In this document: piece after piece, positions 9,044 to 18,464 of the stretch | Position numbering within the stretch: position 1 is the stretch's first letter | Layout of the letters: each line of letters opens with the position of its first letter | Assembly (NCBI RefSeq): GCF_029433105.1 | Contig: NZ_JARNTW010000001.1 | Span: 124,001-188,000 of the forward strand | DNA length: 64,000 nt | Source: Runella sp. MFBS21 | GTDB taxonomy: Bacteria > Bacteroidota > Bacteroidia > Cytophagales > Spirosomataceae | Direction: 5' to 3' | Position numbers and translations under genes: made by a program | Notes under the pieces: generated by a model | The model's database searches: none | Told to the model about the DNA's origin: nothing | The model's input: only the letters and a program-made list of their open reading frames with translations

Positions 9044-11065
9044 TTAAGGTTTTTTCTTCAAAACAATCCCTCCTAAAGGAGGAATGGTAATCACCGTTGA
9101 CTGCGGCTGATTGTGCCATTTGAGATTTTCTGTTTCGATGTGTTGGGTATTACTCACCCCACTACCATAAAAATCTGAAGCATCGCTATTGAAAACTTCT
9201 TCCCATTCACCCTCTGCTGGAATACCGATACGGTAGCCACTTTGGGGTGTGGGTGTCATATTGAGAACTACCACCAAAGTATCGCTGGGATTAATTCCTT
9301 TACGTGAATAAACGACGATACTATTGTCGCGGTCTTGGGCATCAATCCACTCAAAACCCTCGGCAGAGAAGTTATAGTCGTGAAGCGCAGGTTGGTTTTT
9401 GAGCAAATGATTCAATGATTTCAAACAATTTTGGGCTCCTTTGTGGGGCGCAAGTTGGAGGAGATGCCAATCAAGCGATTGCTCAAAATTCCATTCTTTT
9501 AGTTGGCCAAATTCCCCACCCATAAAAAGTAACTTGGTGCCTGGGTGTGTGTACATATAAGTAAACAAAAGACGTAGATTAGCAAAGCGTTTCCACTCAT
9601 CGCCGGGCATTTTATCAAGTAGGGAGCCTTTACCATATACAACTTCATCGTGAGATAAAGGAAGCATGAAGTTTTCGGAAAAAGCATATACTAGACTAAA
9701 TGTAATTTGGTCTTGGTGCCAACGACGATACATAGGGTCTTTTTGGAAATATTTGAGGGTATCGTTCATCCAGCCCATCATCCATTTCATCCCAAAACCA
9801 AGTCCTCCTATGTATGTAGGACGAGATACGCCGGGAAATGCCGTAGATTCTTCGGCAATCGTCTGTGCATCGGGAAATTCGCTGAAGATAGCCACGTTTA
9901 GCTCACGCAAAAAGGTAATGGCCTCTAGGTTTTCGCGTCCACCAAATTCATTGGGAATCCATTCGCCGTGTTTACGAGAATAATCAAGGTAGAGCATTGA
10001 GGCAACTGCATCTACCCTGAGGCCATCTACATGATAGCGATCAAGCCAAAATATAGCGTTTGAAATCAGGAAGGAACGCACTTCATTGCGACCATAGTTG
10101 AAGATAAAGCTTTTCCAGTCAGGATGATAGCCTTTGCGGGGGTCGGCGTGTTCGTAAAGGTGCGTTCCGTCAAACGCAAAAAGACCGTGAGCATCGCCCG
10201 GAAAATGCGACGGCACCCAATCCATATACACACCGATGCCTTCTTGGTGAAGGTGCTCAATGAGGTACATCAAATCTTGTGGAGCACCCATACGCGACGC
10301 GCAAGAAAAATAACCCGTGATTTGGTAGCCCCATGAGGGAGGATAGGGAGCTTCCATGATAGGCATCAATTCTACGTGCGTAAATCCCATATCTTTGACG
10401 TATCCCACAAGACTATCGGCAATTTCTCGATAGTTTAAGAATCGTGTAGGCTCCGCAGGGTCGCGCATCCACGAACTCAAATGCACTTCATATACCGATA
10501 TAGGCGAAGTGAGGGAGTTGTGTTTACGGCGATTGCGCAACCATTCAGCATCTTGCCATTCGTGCCATGTATCCCACACAACAGAAGCCGTTTTGGGGGC
10601 TACTTCACACCAAAGAGCAAAGGGATCTGCTTTTTCAATTTCTGCGTCATTGATGTTGGATTTAATAAAATACTTATAAACTTCTCCCCGTCCAATATGA
10701 GGTACAAAACCTTCCCAAATCCCTGAGTTGTCCCAGCGTAGACTCAAGGGATGACTTCCTTTGTTCCAACCATTAAAGTCGCCAATGACCGATAGGTATT
10801 GGGCGTTTGGTGCCCACACGGCAAAGTAAGTTCCTATTACTCCCTTGTATTCCATTACATGAGAGCCAAGCTTTTCGTATAGCTTATAGTGTTTGCCAGA
10901 TTTAAAAAGATATATATCAAAATCAGTAAGCCGGGAGTAATTTTCGACACCCTGCAAAGGGTCATTTACGATAGGTTCGGGTACGATTTCGGCTTTTTTG
11001 CGAGTTTTTTTGGGGGCGGGAACTTCGGCTACGACTTCTTTTTTAGTTTTTGCTGATTTTGCCAT
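9044..11065 (-). CDS. glgB: 1,4-alpha-glucan branching enzyme (GH13_9)
   Basis: This enzyme forms alpha-1,6 branches in glycogen. From ATG 11065 it has 673 residues; an upstream TTG (11125) is less likely. A Lys/Ala-rich tail of about 40 residues (KTRKKAEI) precedes the CBM48 domain (VWAPNAQYLSVIGDFNGWN). The GH13 barrel shows DGLRVDAVASM (nucleophile Asp), IAEESTAFPGV (acid/base Glu) and LSHDEVVYGKGS. A C-terminal beta domain ends the protein. No other glycogen gene is adjacent. The basic tail is unusual in composition but common as a variable N-extension. Confidence 0.95.
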   Translation of the reverse strand: MAKSAKTKKEVVAEVPAPKKTRKKAEIVPEPIVNDPLQGVENYSRLTDFDIYLFKSGKHYKLYEKLGSHVMEYKGVIGTYFAVWAPNAQYLSVIGDFNGWNKGSHPLSLRWDNSGIWEGFVPHIGRGEVYKYFIKSNINDAEIEKADPFALWCEVAPKTASVVWDTWHEWQDAEWLRNRRKHNSLTSPISVYEVHLSSWMRDPAEPTRFLNYREIADSLVGYVKDMGFTHVELMPIMEAPYPPSWGYQITGYFSCASRMGAPQDLMYLIEHLHQEGIGVYMDWVPSHFPGDAHGLFAFDGTHLYEHADPRKGYHPDWKSFIFNYGRNEVRSFLISNAIFWLDRYHVDGLRVDAVASMLYLDYSRKHGEWIPNEFGGRENLEAITFLRELNVAIFSEFPDAQTIAEESTAFPGVSRPTYIGGLGFGMKWMMGWMNDTLKYFQKDPMYRRWHQDQITFSLVYAFSENFMLPLSHDEVVYGKGSLLDKMPGDEWKRFANLRLLFTYMYTHPGTKLLFMGGEFGQLKEWNFEQSLDWHLLQLAPHKGAQNCLKSLNHLLKNQPALHDYNFSAEGFEWIDAQDRDNSIVVYSRKGINPSDTLVVVLNMTPTPQSGYRIGIPAEGEWEEVFNSDASDFYGSGVSNTQHIETENLKWHNQPQSTVITIPPLGGIVLKKKP

Positions 11066-11206
11066 AATATTGATATTGGAGGATGATTCATCGAGGGTTA
11101 TGTGATGCAAAATAGACTTTTTCAAGCTAAAATTGCACTATTGTACAAAAAAATAATTTGTTTGGTGAACATACTTCCATTCAAGCAAACACGCAAAGAA
11201 CACACA

Positions 11207-11866
11207 ATGAATTTTTTTGATATTAACACCATTTTTTTTGAGGCTTTGGGTTATAAAATGAGCCATTTAGAGTTTTGGGCTACTGTCACAGGGGCAGTGG
11301 CGGTGTGGTTGTCGGCTCGTGAAAATGTATGGAGTTGGATTATAGGTCTTTTTAATGTAGTTCTAGCTTTTGTGATGTTCTACCAAATCCAGCTTTATCC
11401 TGATATGTTTTTGCAGGTTTTCTTTTTTATTACAAACCTAATAGGCTGGTGGCAGTGGAAATTTCCTAAAGTAGAAGAGGCCAACCAAAAAAATGAATTA
11501 AAAATAAGCAAACTTTCAGTGAACCAATGGATAGTGCTTGGGGTAAGTGGGGTAGGAGCGACGTTTCTGATGGGACATTTTGCTAAAAATCTTCATGAGT
11601 GGTTTCCTCGCTTATTTAGTATTCCTAGTGCTTTTCCCTACATGGATTCGTTTACGACTATCATGAGTGTGGTGGCGACCTTTATGTTGATTCGTAAAAA
11701 AATTGAATCTTGGTATGTGTGGTTGTTAATTGATATTATTGCTACTTACATGTACTATATCAAAGACGTGAAGCTTTATTCACTTTTGTATTTTGTGTTT
11801 TGCTTTATTGCGGCTTTTGGAGCTTACCATTGGACCAAAGAATACAAAAGTTATTTCAAGTCGTAA
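11207..11866 (+). CDS. pnuC: PnuC-family nicotinamide (riboside) transporter
   Basis: A 219-residue membrane protein with about seven helices. It has the PnuC signatures WLSARENVWSWIIGLFNV and FITNLIGWWQW near the N-terminus and WLLIDIIATYMYYIKD near the end. PnuC proteins move nicotinamide riboside or related B vitamins by facilitated diffusion, with a cytoplasmic kinase trapping the substrate. No kinase gene is adjacent. The ATG at 11207 begins the family-typical region; longer in-frame extensions back to 11102 have no support. No riboswitch was recognised upstream. Confidence 0.85.
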   Translation: MNFFDINTIFFEALGYKMSHLEFWATVTGAVAVWLSARENVWSWIIGLFNVVLAFVMFYQIQLYPDMFLQVFFFITNLIGWWQWKFPKVEEANQKNELKISKLSVNQWIVLGVSGVGATFLMGHFAKNLHEWFPRLFSIPSAFPYMDSFTTIMSVVATFMLIRKKIESWYVWLLIDIIATYMYYIKDVKLYSLLYFVFCFIAAFGAYHWTKEYKSYFKS

Positions 11867-11894
11867 AACTTGCTCAATAAGATAGGCACAAAAA

Positions 11895-11918
11895 AAACCA
11901 ACCTGATATGGTTGGTTT
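11895..11918. terminator. Bidirectional terminator between pnuC and the small secreted protein gene
   Basis: AAACCAACC pairs with GGTTGGTTT (9 bp, 6-base loop). On the minus strand eight T follow; on the plus strand TAAATTTT follows. It lies between two convergent genes and is stronger for the minus-strand gene. Confidence 0.7.
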
Positions 11919-11968
11919 AAATTTTAGAAAGGATATATACACAAGCGATTAGACTTATCGCTTTGTGG

Positions 11969-12235
11969 TTATGAATTGATTAATTTCCAAAATATTGCCA
12001 CAATACTCCCAATCGTAGAAACAGCTTGGCGAGTTTCCTCCGCGCCATTTTGTGCTTTGGTAGTCACTTCTTTCAATACCGAAGTACTCGGGGTTACGTT
12101 TACTTTTTTCGGTTGATTTGCCGCTGTGCGTTCCACTAAAGCCTTGTGGTTAGCAAAGATATTGTGAGGGCGACCAATCGAAAAAGCAGAAGTGCTTAAC
12201 AAACACAAAACGGCGACGAGGGTGATAGCTTTCAT
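11969..12235 (-). CDS. Small secreted protein of unknown function
   Basis: This 88-residue product starts with a clear signal peptide (MKAITLVAVLCLLSTSAFS), with cleavage expected near residue 19-20. The mature part of about 68 residues is Thr/Ala/Lys-rich and ends in a short hydrophobic stretch (SIVAIFWKLI). No family is recognised. It is flanked by a terminator and a 343-base non-coding stretch, so it is monocistronic. The signal peptide and terminator favour a real gene. Confidence 0.6.
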   Translation of the reverse strand: MKAITLVAVLCLLSTSAFSIGRPHNIFANHKALVERTAANQPKKVNVTPSTSVLKEVTTKAQNGAEETRQAVSTIGSIVAIFWKLINS

Positions 12236-12578
12236 GACTGTACGGGTTTTTAAAATGGTCGATTTTTTATCTATTTTGTTGTCTGGCTGTAATGTTGATA
12301 CAAAGATATATGTTTGCTATGGTATTATGCAATACAAAGTACCTTGTTTTTTGTTGAATTAGTGATAGAAGGCAAATTTTCAGGATAAATGGTAGGCAAA
12401 TTTGGCTCTTCGCTAAATCCATCCGTTTGTCATATAAACATTGAAGATTTGCTTCACACAACATTATGATGCAAAGGTGTGATGGAAGGTTGCATCACAC
12501 CAAAAAAAAATGACAAACTCGCTCTTATTCCCGATGAAACGGATAAAACGTGGGGCGAACCGAGCCAGTTTTTAGAGC
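12236..12578. other. Non-coding stretch between small secreted protein gene and pyrC
   Basis: I see no convincing gene here. The clearest structure is a hairpin at 12476-12501, where GGTGTGATG pairs with CATCACACC (9 bp, 8-base loop) and a run of nine A follows on plus. It lies about 80 bases after the pyrC stop and could help end pyrC transcripts, but its T-run is on the wrong side for the minus strand. Confidence 0.35.
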
Positions 12579-13943
12579 CTAATGAGAAAAACGCAAACGT
12601 TTGCCTTGCTTCGATTCGTCAAAAGTACCATTTTCATAAACCACATGTCCTGATACCAAGGTATGAGTCACTTTAGATTGAAACGTAGTGCCTTCTAGCG
12701 GAGACCAGCCGCATTTAAACAAAATATTTTCTTTGGATACGGAGGTAGTTTGATTCAAATCAACTAGTACCAAATCTGCCCAATAGCCTTCTCGAATGTA
12801 TCCGCGTTTTTCAATCCTAAATACATCGGCTACGGCGTGGCTCATTTTCTCCACCACTCTTTCAAGAGAGATTTTACCTTGGGCTACAAATTCGAGCATT
12901 ATATTGAGGGAATGCTGCACCAAAGGTAAGCCTGAAGGGGCAGCCCAATATCCCTTGGATTTTTCTTCCCACGTATGAGGTGCATGGTCTGTCGCAATTA
13001 CATCAATACGATTGTCTAAAACGGCCTGTAGTATTTGCTCTTTATGATGAGGAGCTTTGATAGCGGGATTGCACTTTATCAAATTTCCAAGTCGGTGGTA
13101 GTCTTCGGCATCAAACCATAAATGGTGTACACAGGCTTCGGATGTGATTTTTTTTCGCTGCTTTTCTGTGTCGCTTATGGATGAATTTCCATAACTTCCT
13201 ATTTCAAAAAGTGAAGTTTCTTCGCCAGTAGAAATATGCAATATGTGTAAACGGGTGCCATATTTTTGGGCAAGGCTTACCGCCAACGACGACGATTTCA
13301 AACAAGCCTCTTCGTTTCGAATCAGGGCATGAATATCATAGGGGACTTGGTCACCATAGCGTTCTTTAAACATTTCGGTACGTTGACGTACAGTCGGCTC
13401 ATCTTCACAGTGGGTTGCAATGAGACAAGGTGCCGTTGAAAATAGTTTTTCTAGCACATCGGGTGAATCAACAAGCATATTACCGGTAGAAGAACCCATA
13501 AAAATCTTGATTCCACATACATCAGGGCAAATTGTTTTCATGACCTCATCATAATTATCATTGGATGCCCCCATAAAAAAAGAGTAGTTAGCCAACGAGG
13601 TTTTAGAGGCAATTTGATACTTGTCTTCCAACAATGCTTGAGTAAGTGCATTTGGTACTGTATTGGGCATTTCCATAAAGGAAGTCACTCCGCCAGCTAC
13701 GGCAGCTTTGGCTTCGGTATAGATAGAAGCTTTGTGAGTAAGACCTGGTTCTCTGAAATGTACTTGGTCATCAATAACCCCCGGCAAAAGATACTGCCCA
13801 TTGGCATCGATGATACGGTCGGCAGTAAGATGTGCAAGATTAGTACCTAACTGCTCAATAAAGCCATTTTTTACAAAAATGTCTTGCGAAATTGTCCGCC
13901 CTTCGTTGACAACTTGAGCGTTAAGAATAAGGATATTTTCCAT
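12579..13943 (-). CDS. pyrC: Dihydroorotase (class I)
   Basis: The enzyme cyclises carbamoyl-aspartate to dihydroorotate in pyrimidine synthesis. It has 454 residues, an amidohydrolase barrel and the sequence GVIDDQVHFREPGLTHK, where the usual metal-binding HxH is QxH. Other metal and substrate motifs are present: ATHCEDE, LHILHIST and IATDHAPHTWEEK. The Q-for-H form is, as far as I recall, usual in Bacteroidota dihydroorotases, so it is probably active rather than degenerate. It stands alone, divergent from the TonB receptor gene. Confidence 0.93.
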   Translation of the reverse strand: MENILILNAQVVNEGRTISQDIFVKNGFIEQLGTNLAHLTADRIIDANGQYLLPGVIDDQVHFREPGLTHKASIYTEAKAAVAGGVTSFMEMPNTVPNALTQALLEDKYQIASKTSLANYSFFMGASNDNYDEVMKTICPDVCGIKIFMGSSTGNMLVDSPDVLEKLFSTAPCLIATHCEDEPTVRQRTEMFKERYGDQVPYDIHALIRNEEACLKSSSLAVSLAQKYGTRLHILHISTGEETSLFEIGSYGNSSISDTEKQRKKITSEACVHHLWFDAEDYHRLGNLIKCNPAIKAPHHKEQILQAVLDNRIDVIATDHAPHTWEEKSKGYWAAPSGLPLVQHSLNIMLEFVAQGKISLERVVEKMSHAVADVFRIEKRGYIREGYWADLVLVDLNQTTSVSKENILFKCGWSPLEGTTFQSKVTHTLVSGHVVYENGTFDESKQGKRLRFSH

Positions 13944-14057
13944 ATTATTTTGATAGAGATTTTACTTCCCTATTAGCAAATGATACTATTTTCAGTAAAG
14001 AATTCGTTTTTCAAATTAAAAATCAAACTTACGACGCATTACCTAAACAGCCATAGA

Positions 14058-16463
14058 ATGAAGTTTTTTTTATTTTGTTTTCTAATCTCAATTTCTACTT
14101 TATCGCAGCAGCGATTCACTATTAGCGGTTATATTAGAGAACAAGGGAGCCAAGAGCAACTCATTGGAGTAAATGTTTTTTTACCCGGAACAACTACTGG
14201 CACCACTTCCAATACTTACGGTTTTTATTCTCTGACTCTCCCTAGCAATGATTCTGTCACAATAGCCTATTCTTTTGTAGGATATGAAACCGCACAGCGT
14301 AGTTTTCGATTAAATAAAAACACTGAACTAAATATCTCTTTAGCGCCAATAGGACGGCAGCTGGAAGAAGTGGTAGTCTCTGGCAAGCGTGACAATGAGC
14401 GTATCAGCGAATCGCCTCAGATGAGCCGAATTGATATTCCGGTACAGCAAATCAAGAAAATTCCAGCTTTTTTGGGTGAAAAAGACGTACTGCGTGTATT
14501 GCAGTTAATGCCTGGTGTGCAAAAAGGCTCGGAAGGACAAACAGGTATTTATGTAAGAGGAGGGGGCCCCGATCAAAACCTTGTGATTCTGGATGATGCC
14601 CCCGTCTATAATGTAAGTCATTTGTTTGGGTTTTTCTCGGTGTTTAATGGAGATGCGCTCAAAAGCGTCGAGCTGATCAAGGGGGGATTTCCGGCGCGTT
14701 TTGGAGGGCGACTCTCTTCAGTCATTGAACTTAACATGAAGGAGGGCAACAAAGAAAAACTTCATGGAGAAGGGGGTGGGGGATTAATTGCTTCGCGACT
14801 TACCCTTGAAGGCCCCATCAAAAAAGGCAAATCCTCTTTTTTAGTATCAGGGAGGCGTACTTATCTTGACCTTTTGGCTCGTCCGCTCATTGCTGCCCAA
14901 AACGACGGTAATAGTACCGGAGGATATTATTTTTATGACTTGAATGCCAAACTAAATTATGATTTTGGACAAAAAAATAAGCTATATGCCAGTGGCTATT
15001 TCGGACAAGATCGATTTTTCTTTAGAGACAATAGTTCGTCTTCTTCAAGCGAAGGGGGGCTTAATTGGGGGAATGCCACAGGTACAGTTCGTTGGAATCA
15101 CCTCTTCAATGAGAAAATGTTTTCGAATGCCTCGCTCATTTTTAGTAATTACAAATTTCAGATTTATGCCAAAGACACCCGCACCAGTGGAACTACCCAG
15201 AATGAATACGAACTTAGATATAGCTCAGGAGTGAGAGATTGGGGATTAAAATATGATGTTGATTATTTTCCTAATCCACAGCATGCTTTACGCTTTGGCG
15301 TTGCGACTACTTTTCATCGGTTTACCCCTAGCGCTGTAGTGGTCAAAGATTCTGACATTGCACAATTTAAAACAGAAGTAGAGGCTTTAGATAATGTAGA
15401 GTCGGGGATATATGTAGAAGACACCTGGAAACCTACCAATAGGCTGAAAGTAAATGCAGGGCTAAGATTAAGTTATTTTCAGGCCGAGACAAAACGCTAT
15501 CTACGTCCCGAACCTCGTATTTCAGCAGCATTTATGTTGCGTTCGGATTTGTCTTTCAAAGCTTCTTATGCTCGTATGAATCAGTACATCCATTTGCTTT
15601 CTAATACAGGAATAGGATTACCTACTGATCTTTGGGTACCAAGCACTGACAAAATCGCACCTCAACAATCAGGTCAGGTCGCGGCGGGTTTTGCCAAAGA
15701 TTTCACTAAAAGAGGACTTGCCTTATCGATTGAAGGTTATTACAAAACCATGAACAACATCGTTAACTATAAAGAAGGAGCAAGTTTTTTATTGATAGAT
15801 GGTCCCGAAGGAGCCGATAAAATTCGCTGGGATGACAATCTCACTGCGGGTAGAGGCTGGTCGTATGGAGCAGAAGTATTGTTACAGAAAAAAACAGGGA
15901 AATTGTCGGGTTGGATTGGCTATACGCTGTCTTGGACTCAATGGCAATTTGCGGAGCTTAATGCGGGCAAGACTTTCTTTCCTCGTTATGACAGACGGCA
16001 TGATTTTTCTATTGTGGGTATTTATGAGCTTTCACCGCGTGTCACCTTGTCGGGGACTTGGGTATACGGGACAGGCAATGCACTCACTCTGCCTCAAAGT
16101 AATTATACGGCTTTTCAGCATGCCGCTATTCCCTATTTAAGCAACAACAACTCTTCGTTGATCAATACTACTTTTGGAGGAGTAAGAGCCGTAAGCGACT
16201 ATGGACCCAAAAATAGCTTTCGAGCTGAGCCCTATCATCGTTTTGATTTAAGCCTCCAGTTTCATAAGAAAAAACGCTATCACGAACGTACTTGGGAATT
16301 AAGTATCTATAACTTATATAATCGGCGAAATCCATTTTTTTATAATTTAATCACTCGCCCCGTATACGATAGCGCTGGTAAAGTCATCAGTAATGAAAGG
16401 GTATTACAACGCGTTTCGGTTTTCCCGATTGTTCCTACTTTAAGCTATAACTTTAAATTTTAG
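14058..16463 (+). CDS. TonB-dependent receptor with carboxypeptidase-regulatory-like N-domain
   Basis: This outer-membrane gated channel has 801 residues from ATG 14058. That start gives a good signal peptide (MKFFLFCFLISISTLSQQ); an ATG at 13980 would bury it. Residues about 20-110 are a CarboxypepD_reg-like beta domain (ISGYIREQGSQEQLIGVNV). The plug follows, with VRGGGPDQNLVILDDAPVYN, then a long beta-barrel ending in aromatic FPIVPTLSYNFKF. The next gene, four bases away, encodes a DUF4249 lipoprotein, a pairing distinct from SusC/SusD. The substrate is unknown; TonB energises uptake. Confidence 0.9.
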   Translation: MKFFLFCFLISISTLSQQRFTISGYIREQGSQEQLIGVNVFLPGTTTGTTSNTYGFYSLTLPSNDSVTIAYSFVGYETAQRSFRLNKNTELNISLAPIGRQLEEVVVSGKRDNERISESPQMSRIDIPVQQIKKIPAFLGEKDVLRVLQLMPGVQKGSEGQTGIYVRGGGPDQNLVILDDAPVYNVSHLFGFFSVFNGDALKSVELIKGGFPARFGGRLSSVIELNMKEGNKEKLHGEGGGGLIASRLTLEGPIKKGKSSFLVSGRRTYLDLLARPLIAAQNDGNSTGGYYFYDLNAKLNYDFGQKNKLYASGYFGQDRFFFRDNSSSSSSEGGLNWGNATGTVRWNHLFNEKMFSNASLIFSNYKFQIYAKDTRTSGTTQNEYELRYSSGVRDWGLKYDVDYFPNPQHALRFGVATTFHRFTPSAVVVKDSDIAQFKTEVEALDNVESGIYVEDTWKPTNRLKVNAGLRLSYFQAETKRYLRPEPRISAAFMLRSDLSFKASYARMNQYIHLLSNTGIGLPTDLWVPSTDKIAPQQSGQVAAGFAKDFTKRGLALSIEGYYKTMNNIVNYKEGASFLLIDGPEGADKIRWDDNLTAGRGWSYGAEVLLQKKTGKLSGWIGYTLSWTQWQFAELNAGKTFFPRYDRRHDFSIVGIYELSPRVTLSGTWVYGTGNALTLPQSNYTAFQHAAIPYLSNNNSSLINTTFGGVRAVSDYGPKNSFRAEPYHRFDLSLQFHKKKRYHERTWELSIYNLYNRRNPFFYNLITRPVYDSAGKVISNERVLQRVSVFPIVPTLSYNFKF

Positions 16464-16467
16464 AACT

Positions 16468-17388
16468 GTGAAAATAGTTGCAACAATTGCTACTTTGCTT
16501 CTTCTCATCGTATTTACTGCTTGTAATACCCTCATCAAAGATGTTGATTCTAGCCTATTGCCTCAGACTGCTAACAAACTTGTGATACACGGCTATCTTT
16601 CTCCTCAAGATACCGCAATCAATATCATGGTCAATCGAAGCAACGAAGTACTTGGAAATATTTATGGTAGCTCTAGCAGTTCGGCCTCTTTAGCCGGAGC
16701 AACTGTTTTGCTTGCGAGCCAAAATCGTGAAGTGAAAATTCCTTTCAATACCAAAGATTTAGTGTACCGAATATCTGTTAAAGACATGCCTATCGTAGAA
16801 GGTCAAACTTATTCTTTGAAAGTCACTCTGGGTGACCAAACAGTTCAATCGTCTTGTACTGTCCCTAAGGCCACATTTATCAAAGAAATAAAATTTGATT
16901 CTACACTTTCAACCTCCATGTTTTCATCAGCTCAAACTTATTACGACTATCTCTACCGCATTGTATGGCAAGATGTCCCAAATCAGGTTAATTATTACCG
17001 AGTAGCGGGGTATTTATTTCAAATAGAAAAAATACAAACAGGGCCTGACAAGTATCAAATGATGCCCAATATTACCAATATCAACTTTAGGGATAAAAGT
17101 CGTCTTGGTGATTTGGTATCAGACCAAAATGCTGATGGTGAAACCATGATTTCAGAACCTGGAAGAATAAGCGCTTATACGCTTACTCGCCCCGTAGAAA
17201 ACTCCCGACAAGTAACCTTAATGCTTCTAAGTTGCGATAAAAGCTACTATGATTACCACCGAACCGTACGTTCTTTTGATGATGACAACCCTTTTAGCGA
17301 ACCTACTTTGATTCCAAGCAACATCCAAAATGGACTTGGGTGTTTTGCTGCTTACAATAAAAGTTCTGTCACTATTACTCTAAAATAG
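16468..17388 (+). CDS. DUF4249 family lipoprotein
   Basis: A 306-residue protein with a lipoprotein signal (LLLLIVFTAC, lipidated Cys19) and the N-terminal LVIHGYLSPQD typical of DUF4249. It starts at GTG 16468, four bases after the receptor stop, and is surely co-transcribed. DUF4249 proteins accompany TonB receptors in Bacteroidota and probably form the surface or periplasmic partner of the channel. Their ligand is not known. Confidence 0.85.
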   Translation: MKIVATIATLLLLIVFTACNTLIKDVDSSLLPQTANKLVIHGYLSPQDTAINIMVNRSNEVLGNIYGSSSSSASLAGATVLLASQNREVKIPFNTKDLVYRISVKDMPIVEGQTYSLKVTLGDQTVQSSCTVPKATFIKEIKFDSTLSTSMFSSAQTYYDYLYRIVWQDVPNQVNYYRVAGYLFQIEKIQTGPDKYQMMPNITNINFRDKSRLGDLVSDQNADGETMISEPGRISAYTLTRPVENSRQVTLMLLSCDKSYYDYHRTVRSFDDDNPFSEPTLIPSNIQNGLGCFAAYNKSSVTITLK

Positions 17389-17390
17389 AT

Positions 17391-18362
17391 TTAAGGCTTG
17401 AGTAAGACCTTACCCCACCGTCCTGAGGCCTCTGCATGAGAAACGGCTTTTTTGATTTCATCCAATCCATATACTGCTTCTACGGGTATTTGTACTTGGC
17501 CAGTTACGAGTAGGTTTATTACTTCTTGAGATACTCTTTGACGAGTATTGGTATCTACCCTACGCATCCAATCAGTAAGCCAAAATCCCCTCAATGTCAG
17601 TTCTTTGAATATCATCAGCCCCACATTTACTTGCGGATCTTGGAGACTAAGTGAACCGTATATAAGCATTAATCCTCCTCTACTGATACATTTCACGGCT
17701 TCGCTTGCGGTGTGGCCTCCTACACACTCTAGTACCGCTTTTACGCCTTCGTATTTGGTGATATGTTGGACTTTTTTAGGGAGATTTTCTTCTGAGGTAT
17801 TCACTACTTCATCTACTCCAAGGCTTTTAAGGTCTTCAGTATGTTCATTATGGCGTACAGTTCCGATGGTTTTGATTCCTCTCATTTTACAAATCTGAAT
17901 CACCATTTTGCCGAGAGCGGATGCTGCTGCCGTAATCATGAGCCACTCACCGCTTTTTACGCCTGATTCTTCAACCATTGCTACTGCCGTAAAGGGATTG
18001 ACAAACAACTGCGCTGCTACATCATCTGTCATGGCTTCGGGTACTGGTATCAAAGTTCGATGATTGGTAAGCACATACTCTGCCCATGTTCCGATTCCTG
18101 TAAAACTTACCCGTGTGCCTATCGGTATTTTGACGTTTTCACCAAAAGACTCTACAATACCCACTCCTTCAAACCCTGCGCCAGAGGGTAAATGAGGTCG
18201 AATACCATATAAATTTTGTACAAACATAATATCAGAAGGATTGATAGGGCTGGCTATTACTTTGATAAGTACTTCGTCGGTATTAGGGCTTGGCTTAGGT
18301 AATTCTTCTACCGCCAATATATCGGAAGGTTTGCCAAATTGATGGAATACAACTTTTTTCAT
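17391..18362 (-). CDS. MDR-family oxidoreductase, enoyl-thioester-reductase-like
   Basis: This 323-residue member of the medium-chain dehydrogenase superfamily starts at ATG 18362. It has the GroES-like N-half (SPINPSDIMFVQNLYG, GFEGVG) and a Rossmann half. It lacks the catalytic and structural zinc cysteines, so it is a quinone- or enoyl-reductase type. The motif LTLRGFWLTDWMRR matches the GFWL stretch of mitochondrial-type 2-enoyl thioester reductases (MECR/ETR). The divergent neighbour is a PlsC-type acyltransferase, consistent with a lipid role. Substrate specificity is inferred. Confidence 0.82.
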   Translation of the reverse strand: MKKVVFHQFGKPSDILAVEELPKPSPNTDEVLIKVIASPINPSDIMFVQNLYGIRPHLPSGAGFEGVGIVESFGENVKIPIGTRVSFTGIGTWAEYVLTNHRTLIPVPEAMTDDVAAQLFVNPFTAVAMVEESGVKSGEWLMITAAASALGKMVIQICKMRGIKTIGTVRHNEHTEDLKSLGVDEVVNTSEENLPKKVQHITKYEGVKAVLECVGGHTASEAVKCISRGGLMLIYGSLSLQDPQVNVGLMIFKELTLRGFWLTDWMRRVDTNTRQRVSQEVINLLVTGQVQIPVEAVYGLDEIKKAVSHAEASGRWGKVLLKP

Positions 18363-18464
18363 GTGATTTTGAGACTTAGTGAAAGGTTTCGCTAAAACAT
18401 TTTCTTGTTCAATATTCGACAATTACTTTTACATTTTTGGTATCGTCATTTACAATTTTCGTTA

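Noticed and set aside
11102-11206. Longer PnuC start and overlapping longer GlgB start
   Set aside because: The extensions overlap one another head to head and match neither family; the internal ATGs are the family-typical starts.
12479-12676. Open frame on plus across the pyrC 3' end
   Set aside because: It overlaps the convincing dihydroorotase gene in antisense, has no family resemblance, and starts inside a hairpin.
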